Shown here one piece after another: positions 1 through 8,897 of a stretch of DNA of 40,686 bases. This DNA comes from Planctomycetota bacterium (GTDB lineage: Bacteria > Planctomycetota > J058). The stretch is from positions 1-40,686 of the forward strand of contig JAESQQ010000051.1 in assembly GCA_016765095.1 (NCBI GenBank). The letters run 5' to 3'. How positions within the stretch are numbered: the stretch's first letter is position 1; each line of letters starts with the position of its first letter. Below the pieces are notes generated by a model. That model was not told where the DNA came from. It searched no databases and saw nothing but the letters and a program-made list of their open reading frames with translations. Both the position numbers and the translations under genes were made by a program.

Positions 1-20
1 CCAGGACTGCTCCCGCCGAA

Positions 21-671
21 TCAGCTAGCCCTGAGCGTCGGCTCGAGTGCGCTCCGGAGCGTCTGGCGCAGATCGCCCCAGCCGGCTTCCTTCCAGAGCC
101 CGACCAGGCGGATCAGAGAGTCGCCAGCGGGTGCGGCGCCGACGGAGGCATGCACGACGCCTTCCGCGGCGTCGCGGGAGGTCCAGGCGACGTATTCCAG
201 CGCTCGCATTTGGCTCCCGCTGATCTGCGCGATTCGGTAGCGGCCGAGCAGCTGCGAGTTGATTTGGTTGACGGCTTCGCGAGCGGCGGCCACAGAGTCG
301 CGGGCAAGCAGGAGAGACTCTTCGTCGCGGCGCGCCAGCCAGCGTTCGGTCGAGTGGAGTGCGTGCACGACGCCTGGGACTTCGGGGACCCAACGCTCCA
401 GGAGTGGGAGTCCAACTGCGATCGCCGTGCAAAGGGCTCGGAGCGCAAACACAGGATCAAGCGCCACGAGCTCTGGGTAGGTCTCGTGGAGAGTCTCTCG
501 CTCGTGGTCGGGGAAGAGCGCGGTCGCGGCGGGGTCGCCCAGACGGGCGAGGATCAGGACCGCCTGCTCGGAGGATTCGCCGGTGCGGAGTCGGTGCTGG
601 AGCAGCTCTGTGGCCGCTGCGACGTCGCCTTGGTCCGCTCTGCGTTCCAACTCACGAATGCGTTCGTCCAA
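21..671 (-). CDS. hypothetical protein (216 aa), downstream of infA in the same orientation
   Basis: Open frame MDERIRELERRADQGDVAAATELLQHRL..., apparent TTG start 40 bp after the infA stop; no clear family recognised. Confidence 0.6.
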   Translation of the reverse strand: MDERIRELERRADQGDVAAATELLQHRLRTGESSEQAVLILARLGDPAATALFPDHERETLHETYPELVALDPVFALRALCTAIAVGLPLLERWVPEVPGVVHALHSTERWLARRDEESLLLARDSVAAAREAVNQINSQLLGRYRIAQISGSQMRALEYVAWTSRDAAEGVVHASVGAAPAGDSLIRLVGLWKEAGWGDLRQTLRSALEPTLRAS

Positions 672-711
672 GGGACTGGCCCACTCGTGAACAGAGGAGA
701 GGAGGGGAGGT

Positions 712-930
712 CTAGCGCTCCCGGAAGACGATCCGGCCCTTGGTTAGGTCGTAGGGCGAGAGCTCAACGAGGACCTTGTCGCCCGGAAGGATCCGAATGA
801 AGAACTTGCGCATCTTGCCAGAGACTCGCGCAAGCACCTCGTGCCCGTTTTCGAGCTCTACACGGAAGGTGGCGTTCGGGAGGGCCTCCCGCACGACTGC
901 TTCCAGGGTGATTGCGTCTTCTCTCGGCAA
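712..930 (-). CDS. infA: translation initiation factor IF-1
   Basis: 72-aa protein [71 protein letters not shown] matches the IF-1 S1/OB-fold signature; apparent TTG start. Confidence 0.95.
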   Translation of the reverse strand: MPREDAITLEAVVREALPNATFRVELENGHEVLARVSGKMRKFFIRILPGDKVLVELSPYDLTKGRIVFRER

Positions 931-1026
931 GGTTTCCGCCCTTCGCGAGGATCCCCCCGCTCGTAAGGCCCAGAAGCTAACCGATGCTGACCCGCACGCA
1001 AGCGAGCGGTTTTGAGAGCCGCCTCG

Positions 1027-2388
1027 CTACTGGCTGGCCTCGGTTCGGAGCTCGGGAACTTCGGTCTCGAGGACCTTCTCCATGCGCTTGATTTCCGACC
1101 GCCGGAGCCGCGGGAAGGTCCCCTGCGCTTCCAGGGCGCGCTTGACGCGCTCTTTGACCGAGCCCCACTGCCCCTGGAGGTCGTCTGCGGCTTCTCCGAG
1201 GGTCAACTGGCGTCGATACGCCCGCTCGAACAGCGCATCGAGGGACAGGTTCTCGTCGCGGACTCGCCGATCCCAGCGATAGAAGCCGTAGGCCGAGCCC
1301 AACACGGCGCCTGCGATCAAGGCTGTGATCGCGGTCCACTGGACTCGATCCCAGCCCTCGCTGCTGATCAGGCTCCACTCCATGTAGAGCGCGAACATGC
1401 TCACGAGTGAGATCACGAGGCCCAAGAACAGGTAGCTGCGCTGGTGGCGACGCCGCTCGCCCTGAAGGTGGTCGAGGACGGTCGCGTGCATGCGGAGCCG
1501 GCGGGTGTATTGGTAGAGCCGGCTGACGACGTTGTCCAGGCGCCGTTGGGGGGCCCGCTGGACCTCCTGGCGGACCTCCTCTCGCTGCTCATCGAAGTCC
1601 TTGACGGGGAGGCCCGCGAGGTCGCCGCTGCCGGACTCGCGCGCCCCGTCGACGGGGAGATAAGTCGTGTAGACGTGGGGTAAGTCCTTGAGTGGGATCG
1701 CCTTGCCGAGGTTCCAGCAGAGGGCGCCGTAGGCTCGCGCGAAGTCGCGCATGGTCGAGAAACGATCAACTTTGTTGAAGATCAGGAGCAGCTTGTGATC
1801 GAGGCCGGCCAGGCTGTCGGTCAGAATCCGCAGCGTCTCGCCCGTTGTGCCGGGCTTGTCGGGGTCGAACAGGAACAGGATCACGTCGGCTCGCTCGGCG
1901 AACCAGCGCACGACGCCGGGGAAGTCGTAGCCCCGATCGACGCTATCGTCTATGGCGTCGATCATGCCCGGGGAGTCGATCAGCGCCAGGCCCCGCAGGG
2001 CTGGGTTCTCGATTTGGCGGAGCTTGAGGTGGCTGACGAGGGTCTGCCCGAAGCGTTGGAGCTCCCCCCAGGCCAGGTCCGGGTTGGTGATCAACGCAGC
2101 CCCGTCCTTGTCGGCGGCCTTCTCGGCGTGGGTGATCACGGTGAACCCGTCGTCGATCGGCGCGATTCCGGTTCGCTGGAGGTCTTCGCCCAACAGGAAG
2201 TTAATGAAGCTGCTTTTGCCGGCCGAGTGGTTGCCGAGCAGGAGCACGGTCGGGAGCCCGCTCGTCTCCGACTTGCTCGGGACGGGTTCGAACTCGAACC
2301 GGGTGGCGATTGGCTGGAGGGCCTCCTCGTAGATCGTCCAGGCCTTGGCCTCGATTGCCTCTACGAGCTCCGGGCTGGGATCGGTCAC
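1027..2388 (-). CDS. EHD/dynamin-like large GTPase (or ATPase) with a C-terminal transmembrane hairpin
   Basis: P-loop GNHSAGKSSFINFLL, DSPGM switch, RGYDFPGVVRWFAERADVILFLFD, NKVD and RAYGALCWNLGK motifs; two hydrophobic stretches (YLFLGLVISLVSMFALYM, AITALIAGAVLGSAYGF). Its start overlaps the hutI stop (ATGA). Confidence 0.85.
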   Translation of the reverse strand: MTDPSPELVEAIEAKAWTIYEEALQPIATRFEFEPVPSKSETSGLPTVLLLGNHSAGKSSFINFLLGEDLQRTGIAPIDDGFTVITHAEKAADKDGAALITNPDLAWGELQRFGQTLVSHLKLRQIENPALRGLALIDSPGMIDAIDDSVDRGYDFPGVVRWFAERADVILFLFDPDKPGTTGETLRILTDSLAGLDHKLLLIFNKVDRFSTMRDFARAYGALCWNLGKAIPLKDLPHVYTTYLPVDGARESGSGDLAGLPVKDFDEQREEVRQEVQRAPQRRLDNVVSRLYQYTRRLRMHATVLDHLQGERRRHQRSYLFLGLVISLVSMFALYMEWSLISSEGWDRVQWTAITALIAGAVLGSAYGFYRWDRRVRDENLSLDALFERAYRRQLTLGEAADDLQGQWGSVKERVKRALEAQGTFPRLRRSEIKRMEKVLETEVPELRTEASQ

Positions 2389-3659
2389 GCCGCCGCCTCC
2401 GCGTTGAAGACCAGGGCGCCCCGCTTATAGACGGCGCGCACCAAAGAGACGCCAAAGTGCGTCGGCAGATAGCGCCAGTTCGGCGCGTCCCAGACCACGA
2501 AGTCTGCTTGTTTGCCGACCTCGAGGCTTCCGATCTCGGCGCCCCGGCCGATCGCGCAGGCCGCGTTGAGCGTCGCGGCGCGGAGGGCCTCAGCGGGGGT
2601 CAGCCCGCACTGGAGGCAGGCCAAAGTCAGGATCATGGGGAGCGACTCGGTCAGCGAGCTGCCTGGGTTGAGGTCCGTCGCGAGGGCGACCGCGACGCCG
2701 GCGTCGATCATTGCGCGTCCGGGGGCGTGGTCGCTCTTGCGGAGGTAGAAGCTCGTCCCCGGCAACAGGACCGCCACGGTTTCGCTCGCGGCGAGGGCAG
2801 CGATTCCGGCCTGCCCGGTGCAGGCCAGGTGGTCAGCGGAGACCGCGCCGAGCTCCACCGCTAGCTCGGCACCCCCGGTCGGCACGATCTCGTCGGCGTG
2901 GATCTTGAGGCCGTAGCCGAGCTCCTTGGCGCGGCTCAGGATCCGGCGCGACTCGGGGACGGTGAACACGTGGTCCTCGCAGAACACGTCGCAGAACTCG
3001 GCGAGCCCGGCGAGGTCGGGGAGGAGCTCTTCGCAGAGGAGATCGAGCCAGCGGCCGCGGTCGGCGCGGTGTTCGTCTGGGATCTCGTGGGCGGCGAGGT
3101 TGGTCGCGACGAGGTCGATCGCGTGGCGGGAGTCGAGCGCCCGGATCGCTTCGAGCTGAGTCCGCTCTGCGGCCAGGGCCAAGCCATAGCCGCTCTTGGC
3201 TTCCGCCGTCGTCGTTCCGCAGCTCAGCATGCGGTCCAGACGAGGGAGGGCGGCCTCGGTCAGCTGGTCGACGCTCGCGCCGCGCACCGAGCGCGTCGTG
3301 GAGCGAATCCCGCCGCCGGCCTTGGCGATTTCAGCGTAGCTCTTGCCCGCCAGGCGGAGCTCGAACTCCGCCTCTCGGCTGCCGAGCCAGGGGAGGTGGG
3401 TGTGGGGGTCGACGAAGCCTGGCAGGACGAGGCCGCCTCCGGCTGAGACCTCGCGCGTAGCCTGGACGCGCGCCGCGACCTCGGCCGCGGGCCCGAGGTC
3501 CACAATGCGTCCTTCGTGGACGGCCAGGGCCGCGTCAGAGATCGTCGCCAGCTCGCTCAGGGGTCCGCGCCAGGGAGCGCCCTGGGGCGTTCCCGCAGGC
3601 GGAGCGAGCGTGACGAGCTGGCCGATCTCCTTGAGGAGGAGGTCGACCTGGACGCTCAT
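2385..3659 (-). CDS. hutI: imidazolonepropionase
   Basis: Amidohydrolase signature LPGFVDPHTHLPW, SYAEIAKAGGGIRSTTRSVR, HADEI and ATDLNPGSS, typical of HutI. Confidence 0.9.
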   Translation of the reverse strand: MSVQVDLLLKEIGQLVTLAPPAGTPQGAPWRGPLSELATISDAALAVHEGRIVDLGPAAEVAARVQATREVSAGGGLVLPGFVDPHTHLPWLGSREAEFELRLAGKSYAEIAKAGGGIRSTTRSVRGASVDQLTEAALPRLDRMLSCGTTTAEAKSGYGLALAAERTQLEAIRALDSRHAIDLVATNLAAHEIPDEHRADRGRWLDLLCEELLPDLAGLAEFCDVFCEDHVFTVPESRRILSRAKELGYGLKIHADEIVPTGGAELAVELGAVSADHLACTGQAGIAALAASETVAVLLPGTSFYLRKSDHAPGRAMIDAGVAVALATDLNPGSSLTESLPMILTLACLQCGLTPAEALRAATLNAACAIGRGAEIGSLEVGKQADFVVWDAPNWRYLPTHFGVSLVRAVYKRGALVFNAEAAA

Positions 3660-4066
3660 TGGCCGGCGGGCGCTATCGCCGGGGCTGGCGCGGGAGCTGC
3701 CGCCGGGGCCGGAGCTGGGGCTGCTGCTGGGGCTGGCGCGTTAGTGAGGGCCTTGAGGACGAAGTCGCCGTCCTTGCTCCAAATGATGTGATCGCGCGCC
3801 TTGAGGGTGAAGGTTTGCGCGCTCGCTGCTATGTCTCCCTCTCCTTGCTGAATCACGATCCGACAGCCAGGCGAGTCGACTTCGACCGCGATCCCGTCCG
3901 TGAGGTGCTGCCACTTGCTGCTCGTGAGGCCGGTGACCGATCGCACGTTTCCTCGCAGGATCGTGAACCCCTGGTAGTGGGTGTCGACGAACTCCTCGGT
4001 CGAGCTGGCGCAGCCAACCACGACGAAGGACAGGATCGTGAGCAGGCAGAGAAAGAGCTTGTGCAT
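3656..4066 (-). CDS. small lipoprotein with a C-terminal Ala/Pro repeat tail
   Basis: MHKLFLCLLTILSFVVVGCASS signal peptide with lipobox VVGC; C-terminal APAPAAAPAPAPAAAPAPAPAIAPAGQ; stop overlaps the hutI start (ATGA). Start taken at the internal Met before the signal peptide, not the 346-aa ORF start. Confidence 0.8.
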   Translation of the reverse strand: MHKLFLCLLTILSFVVVGCASSTEEFVDTHYQGFTILRGNVRSVTGLTSSKWQHLTDGIAVEVDSPGCRIVIQQGEGDIAASAQTFTLKARDHIIWSKDGDFVLKALTNAPAPAAAPAPAPAAAPAPAPAIAPAGQ

Positions 4067-4139
4067 CGTGGGCCTCCAGGTGGGGGTGGGCAATATACGA
4101 ACCGGGGGGACGATTGGGCGGGATTGGGGTCGCTTGGGA

Positions 4140-5756
4140 CTAGCCCTCGGACTCCGACTCGTAGAGCTCGGTGTAGGCGTCTGCCATGGCTTCGAGCGAG
4201 AAGCGCTCGTGGATCCAGCTTCGTGCCGCTGCGCCGAAGGTGGCGCGGAGTTCGGGTGACTCGGCCAGGCGCAGAATTCGCTCCGCGAGGGCCTCGACGT
4301 CGCCGACGGGGACCACAAAGCCCGTGACCCCCTCGCGAACGACTTCGGGGGCGCCGCCCGCGGCCGTCGTGATCGCCGGCAAGCCGAGGGCTTGGCCTTC
4401 CAGGAGGGTGTTGGGGCAGCCTTCTTGGCGCGAGCAGAGCATGACGAGGTCGGCTGCTCCCATGAGCGAGACGACGTCTTGGCGGCGGCCGAGGTGCTGG
4501 AGGACCCCGTCCAGGCCGAGTGAGCGGGCCTCGGCGCGAAAGGAGGCCTCCAGGGGGCCTGAGCCGAGGTGGATCGCGCGCAGCCGGGGGAAGGACTGGT
4601 GGGCCTGGGCGAGCGCTCGGAGGAAGTCTCCGGGGCGTTTGACTTCAATCTGGCGGAACGCGCCGACGACGAGGACTTCGTCGTCTGCGATCCCAAGGGT
4701 GCGGCGCGTTTCTTCGCGCGCCTGGGGGCTTGGGGTGGACCACTCCGAGACGTCGAGGCCGTTGGGAACGACCGAGACGGTTTCCGAGCCGAGGTCGCTC
4801 CAGGCCGCGTAGTCCTTGGCGCCGGCTGCCGAGTTGGCGCAGATCCGAATCCGCTCGCTGCGCGCCAGGCTGGCGTAGGACTGGCGATACCAGGGTTGGT
4901 TGAGGTTGGGCGAGTCCTTGGGGCTGAGGCTGCGGACGCCGAGCACGATCCGGGGGACGCCGCTCAGGAGGCCCGCGATCGCGCCGGCAATGTTGCAGCC
5001 GTCGAGCCAGCAGTGGAGGACCGCGGGCGGGTCGCGGCGGAGCGCGGCGATCAGGGGGGCGATTCCCTCTCGTTCGCAGTGGCGTTCGAGGAGTGCGCGG
5101 TGCTCAGGCGAGAGCCCAGGCAGATCGAGGGGGCGGCTCCGCAGGAGGGGAGGGAGGTAGGTCGAGGAGACGCCCGCTCGAGCCAGACGAGGGGCGTGGT
5201 GGGCGTGCTCTCCCTCAAGGGGCGCTCGCACGTAGACGCGTGCCCCGCCTCCCTGCTGCTCGCAGAGGTAGCTCAGCTGGCGCTCGGCGCCTCCTGCGCT
5301 CAGGGAGCCTATGTAGTGCGCGATTCCCTGGCCGGGTCGGAGGGGAGCTGGGTCTGCGGCGACGGCGTCCGCCAGGGCCAACGTGGCTTCGGGGCTCGGC
5401 CAGGGCGGGTTGAGCCGGTGGCCCCAGAGCGACTCGACGAGGCGCTCGACGCCGGGGAGACGCGCCAGCTTGCGCTGGAGACTGCGGCTCGCGACGAGGG
5501 CGAGGCCCTGGGCGGTTGGGAGAGAGAGGACCGAGCCGGGGTAGTCGACGAGGTGCACGCGGGTCGCGCCCAGGCTGGCGGCGAGCGTGGGGAGGAACCG
5601 GGCCCGCTGGAGTGAGTCGACGAGGACCTCGTGGCCAGGTTCGTGCCCCTCTTGGAGGGGGACGAGGGACGCCTCCGAATCGCAGCTGACCCTCCGGAGA
5701 GGAGAGTTGGTGACAACTGGCCGAGTCCACTCTCGATCGGGTTCGGATTGAGTCAC
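4140..5756 (-). CDS. GT4-type glycosyltransferase
   Basis: IGSLSAGGAERQL, VVPNGLD, VVGAFRQIEVKRPGDFLRAL, LCSRQEGCPNTLLEGQALGLPAITTAAGGAPEVVREGVTGFVVPVGD: GT-B/GT4 signature. Confidence 0.92.
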   Translation of the reverse strand: MTQSEPDREWTRPVVTNSPLRRVSCDSEASLVPLQEGHEPGHEVLVDSLQRARFLPTLAASLGATRVHLVDYPGSVLSLPTAQGLALVASRSLQRKLARLPGVERLVESLWGHRLNPPWPSPEATLALADAVAADPAPLRPGQGIAHYIGSLSAGGAERQLSYLCEQQGGGARVYVRAPLEGEHAHHAPRLARAGVSSTYLPPLLRSRPLDLPGLSPEHRALLERHCEREGIAPLIAALRRDPPAVLHCWLDGCNIAGAIAGLLSGVPRIVLGVRSLSPKDSPNLNQPWYRQSYASLARSERIRICANSAAGAKDYAAWSDLGSETVSVVPNGLDVSEWSTPSPQAREETRRTLGIADDEVLVVGAFRQIEVKRPGDFLRALAQAHQSFPRLRAIHLGSGPLEASFRAEARSLGLDGVLQHLGRRQDVVSLMGAADLVMLCSRQEGCPNTLLEGQALGLPAITTAAGGAPEVVREGVTGFVVPVGDVEALAERILRLAESPELRATFGAAARSWIHERFSLEAMADAYTELYESESEG

Positions 5757-6059
5757 GTCGCCCTGTCAAGCCTCTGGATTAGACCTCCCTGGAAAGGAGT
5801 CGACACCTGAATGAACTAGGATTCCACTCGATCGAAGAGGCCTCTTGCGGACGATACCCCGTGGTGGCGGGAAGTCTGGTGTCTTGCGCCTGGCTTTCGC
5901 TCTACGAACGAACGACTACACCGAAGAGGCGCCCACGAGTCTGCCTAGCGATCCAAACGCCGCTGACATAGCAACTCGAGCCCAGGGGCGCATCCCTGCC
6001 GCCCTGCCCAACCGTCGGAGAGTGCCATTGAGCGGGCTCCACGAGTATCCTCTGCCGCC

Positions 6060-7136
6060 ATGACCGTGTCCGCGCACCCAGTCACTCGGCGAGGTTGGCC
6101 CCTCCTCCTCCTCAAGGCAGGCCTGGGGTTTGGGCTCCTGGCCTGGTTCCTGACCGGGGACACGTGGGTCCGGCTGGTGGGTATCGTTCTCGACGCTTCG
6201 CCCGCGTTTCTTGCTCTTGCGCTCTTGCTGGGCTTGGTCAATTTCGGCATCGGTACTCTCCGCTGGCACCTCCTGCTCCGCGAAGCGGGGAGCCAGAACA
6301 CCTATGTGCGCACCTTCTCCTTGCTCCTAGTCGCACAGTTCTTCAATACATTCGTCCCCGGGGGACTGGCTGGCGATGTGGTCCGGACGTGGGGAGGACG
6401 CGACGGGGAGGTCACGAGTGCAGTCTCCTTCGGGACCGTCCTCACCGACCGCCTCCTCGGCATCGTTGGGCTCATGACCTGCTGTGGCTTGGGACTCGCC
6501 CTATCGTGGAAGGCCCTCCTTCAGTCGGGGCTCGCGCGATACGTGGTGATCGTCTCGGCGATCGCCTGCGTGGCCTTTGCGCTACTGTACAGTCGGCGAA
6601 TCGGTCGCCCGCTGAGCAGGCTGTTGGGGCGTCTCGGAGCCGCGGGGAGCCTGGTGGAGAACGTCTTAGAGGCCCTGCACGCCCAGCGCGAGAGACCCCG
6701 AACTCTGCTCGTGGGACTCGCCCTGTCCCTCACTTCGTCGCTCCTGCAGATCACGATCATCTTCCTGCTAGGCCTGGCCCTCGGATCGGAGGCGGAGTTT
6801 CGGCACTACCTGGCATTCGTCCCCATTATCGGGATTGTGAGCATGGCTCCTGTGACAATCGGGGCCGGCTTGGGGGTCCGCGAGGCCAGCTTCGTCCTTC
6901 TCTTTGGGCAGATCGGCGTCCCTAAGGCAGTTGCCCTGGGGACCTCGCTCCTCTTCTTCGTGGTCATTTTGATTCCAGCGCTGCTCGGGGGGGTCGTCTA
7001 CCTCTCCTCCGGCAGGCGCCAAGCCGGACAGCGGTCCAGCGAGACGCTGCCGGCACCTTCGTCCCCCGACCATCTCGGCGGGCCCGGCTTGGGACCGGTT
7101 CAAGAGGGGGCTACGCGCTCCGAATCGACGATCTGA
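6060..7136 (+). CDS. LPG-synthase-TM/UPF0104 (flippase-like) integral membrane protein
   Basis: Multiple TM segments; NTFVPGGLAGDVVRTW and GAGLGVREASFVLLF motifs typical of the LPG_synthase_TM family. Confidence 0.85.
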   Translation: MTVSAHPVTRRGWPLLLLKAGLGFGLLAWFLTGDTWVRLVGIVLDASPAFLALALLLGLVNFGIGTLRWHLLLREAGSQNTYVRTFSLLLVAQFFNTFVPGGLAGDVVRTWGGRDGEVTSAVSFGTVLTDRLLGIVGLMTCCGLGLALSWKALLQSGLARYVVIVSAIACVAFALLYSRRIGRPLSRLLGRLGAAGSLVENVLEALHAQRERPRTLLVGLALSLTSSLLQITIIFLLGLALGSEAEFRHYLAFVPIIGIVSMAPVTIGAGLGVREASFVLLFGQIGVPKAVALGTSLLFFVVILIPALLGGVVYLSSGRRQAGQRSSETLPAPSSPDHLGGPGLGPVQEGATRSESTI

Positions 7137-7952
7137 TCAGCCCTTCCTCCGGTAGACATACACACCTGCGTAGTCGCAGTCGAGGAACTCGTCGCCTAGG
7201 ACGCATTCACATTGGAGCTCTGCGGCCGCCCGGTTGAGCGGGTGGTCGTGACGGGGGGCCTCGGGTGCCACCAACCGTGGTTGCATGACCCGCGACATGA
7301 AGATGTAGAAGCCTAGGGAGACGTAGTCCACCAATTCGAAGTAGGCCCCGGCCGCCTGTTCGAAGCTCTCTCGCTCCAGGAGTCGGTTGTAGGGAACGAC
7401 CGCGATCGGCCCAAGGCCCGCCCGGTGGCGGCGGAGGTTCATGCCTTGGAATCCGTCTGTCCAACCTTCGCTCGACAGGAAGAGGCCGCCTGGGCGCACG
7501 CAAGCGGCCAGCTCTGCGAGTCCTTGAAGCTGGTTCTCCCAAGACGCCAGGTTGATCAAGCACCGAATCGTGATCACGACGTCGAATGGTTGGTGGGCTG
7601 CGCGAATTGGAGAGAGGTCGAGGACATCCCCATGTCCGAAGGCAACGTTCTCGCTAGAGCGCGCCGCCGCGTGGACTGTAGCGCGTTCCACGAAGGCATC
7701 GACATAGTCCAACCCGACGACGCTCTCGACCTGCTCAGCGAACCGGAGGCTGGAGAGCCCGTCTCCACAGCCCACGTCCAAGACTCGGTCGGCACGGTGT
7801 AGGTATGGTTCCATGGCCGATTCGACCGCCGCCTGTAGGTAGGGGTCACGCGCGGTAGGCCGAAGCCCCTGCCCGTCCACGGCCGCCTCGGCGGAGCGCA
7901 CCCAGAACTCTCTGACTTCGGCAAGACTGCGTGTCTCTTGATTTTCGACCAT
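7137..7952 (-). CDS. class I SAM-dependent methyltransferase
   Basis: VLDVGCGDGLSSLRFAE motif I and downstream VRPGGLFLSSEG; ATG at 7950-7952 preferred over the long ORF start that overlaps the next gene. Confidence 0.82.
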   Translation of the reverse strand: MVENQETRSLAEVREFWVRSAEAAVDGQGLRPTARDPYLQAAVESAMEPYLHRADRVLDVGCGDGLSSLRFAEQVESVVGLDYVDAFVERATVHAAARSSENVAFGHGDVLDLSPIRAAHQPFDVVITIRCLINLASWENQLQGLAELAACVRPGGLFLSSEGWTDGFQGMNLRRHRAGLGPIAVVPYNRLLERESFEQAAGAYFELVDYVSLGFYIFMSRVMQPRLVAPEAPRHDHPLNRAAAELQCECVLGDEFLDCDYAGVYVYRRKG

Positions 7953-8046
7953 AGCGCGAAGTGTAGCGCAGACGACTGGGGAGGCAGACAGACAGCGGCA
8001 CGTGCGACCGAGGAGAATGCGAAACTGGGGTGACCTCCAGCCCAAC

Positions 8047-8814
8047 TCAGGCGCGCGGGTCAGGTGTGTCTGTGCGCCCCGCCTCTGAGAGAATATTGAC
8101 ATAGGTAGTCAACGTTCGCTGAGCTCGCCCTTCTATACATCGCTCGACTCTGGCCCTTGCCGCCATTGGTTGAGCGGGCCACCAACAGGGATGAGTCAGG
8201 ACATGGAGTGGCTCCACGCGTCCTTCTCGCAGCACATCCTCGAGACGGTCGAAGCGCCAGCGACCGTTGGAGTCAGAGCAGTAGCGGTAGCGCTTCTGAA
8301 TTGTTGGCCCGTAGGCGTTCACATACCCAGCGACCTCGTCGCTACGCGGGAGCCAACCCGCTTCAGTGGGATTGTGAAAAGAGATGCTGCGAACTTTGGT
8401 CTCGGCGACTTGGGTGAGCATCTCGCCCTCACGGCGAATCCAAGCGTGCGCTAGTTCCTCCGTCCAATCGCGTGGGCCGAGCGCCTCCAAATCGACATGG
8501 AGGCCCAGTTCGTGGCCTCCGGCTAGGATCCGCCGATAGGCCGCGAGAGAGTCCGGCTCGAGCGCGTTGTAGAACGTCGAGTGGAGGTGCACGAAGTAGG
8601 TCGCGGTGATCCCTGCGTCGGCTTCAAGCTCGGCGAGCCGAGCCGCTCGTTGAGGGGAGAAGTCGATGTCGTGACGCCAGAGGCAATTCGAGTCTGGCTC
8701 GAGCGCGCGGCTAAAACCCACTGGGACCCAGTGCTTCAACACCAGCGCCAAGAGCTGCGAGTACGCTTGCTCGGTGAAGTCTTCCTCGGCCTTCGGGCTG
8801 CGTTCACCCTTCAT
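8047..8814 (-). CDS. polysaccharide-deacetylase-like (CE4/NodB-like) protein
   Basis: WRHDIDFSPQRAARLAELEADAGITATYFVHLHSTFYN, GGHELGLHVD and ISFHNP motifs. Confidence 0.75.
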   Translation of the reverse strand: MKGERSPKAEEDFTEQAYSQLLALVLKHWVPVGFSRALEPDSNCLWRHDIDFSPQRAARLAELEADAGITATYFVHLHSTFYNALEPDSLAAYRRILAGGHELGLHVDLEALGPRDWTEELAHAWIRREGEMLTQVAETKVRSISFHNPTEAGWLPRSDEVAGYVNAYGPTIQKRYRYCSDSNGRWRFDRLEDVLREGRVEPLHVLTHPCWWPAQPMAARARVERCIEGRAQRTLTTYVNILSEAGRTDTPDPRA

Positions 8815-8897
8815 GGGGCTCCTCGTTGCTCAAGAGGCTACAGGCAAATGGCCCTTGGCGGACCTTGCTCGCGCCGGCGCTGACTGAGATCTGCTAT

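Noticed and set aside
150-800. Long plus-strand ORFs opposite infA, the GTPase, hutI and other genes (e.g. 150-800, 1795-2430, 2898-3446, 4569-5615)
   Set aside because: Shadow ORFs expected in GC-rich DNA; each is antisense to a well-supported gene and shows no recognisable family.
957-1014. CCGCTCG...CGAGCGGTTTT between the GTPase and infA as a possible terminator
   Set aside because: Loop of nearly 40 nt and T-run on the wrong side for the minus-strand operon.
4067-4696. N-terminal part of the 346-aa minus ORF 3656-4696
   Set aside because: Overlaps the glycosyltransferase in another frame; the internal Met at 4066 starts a clear lipoprotein signal peptide.
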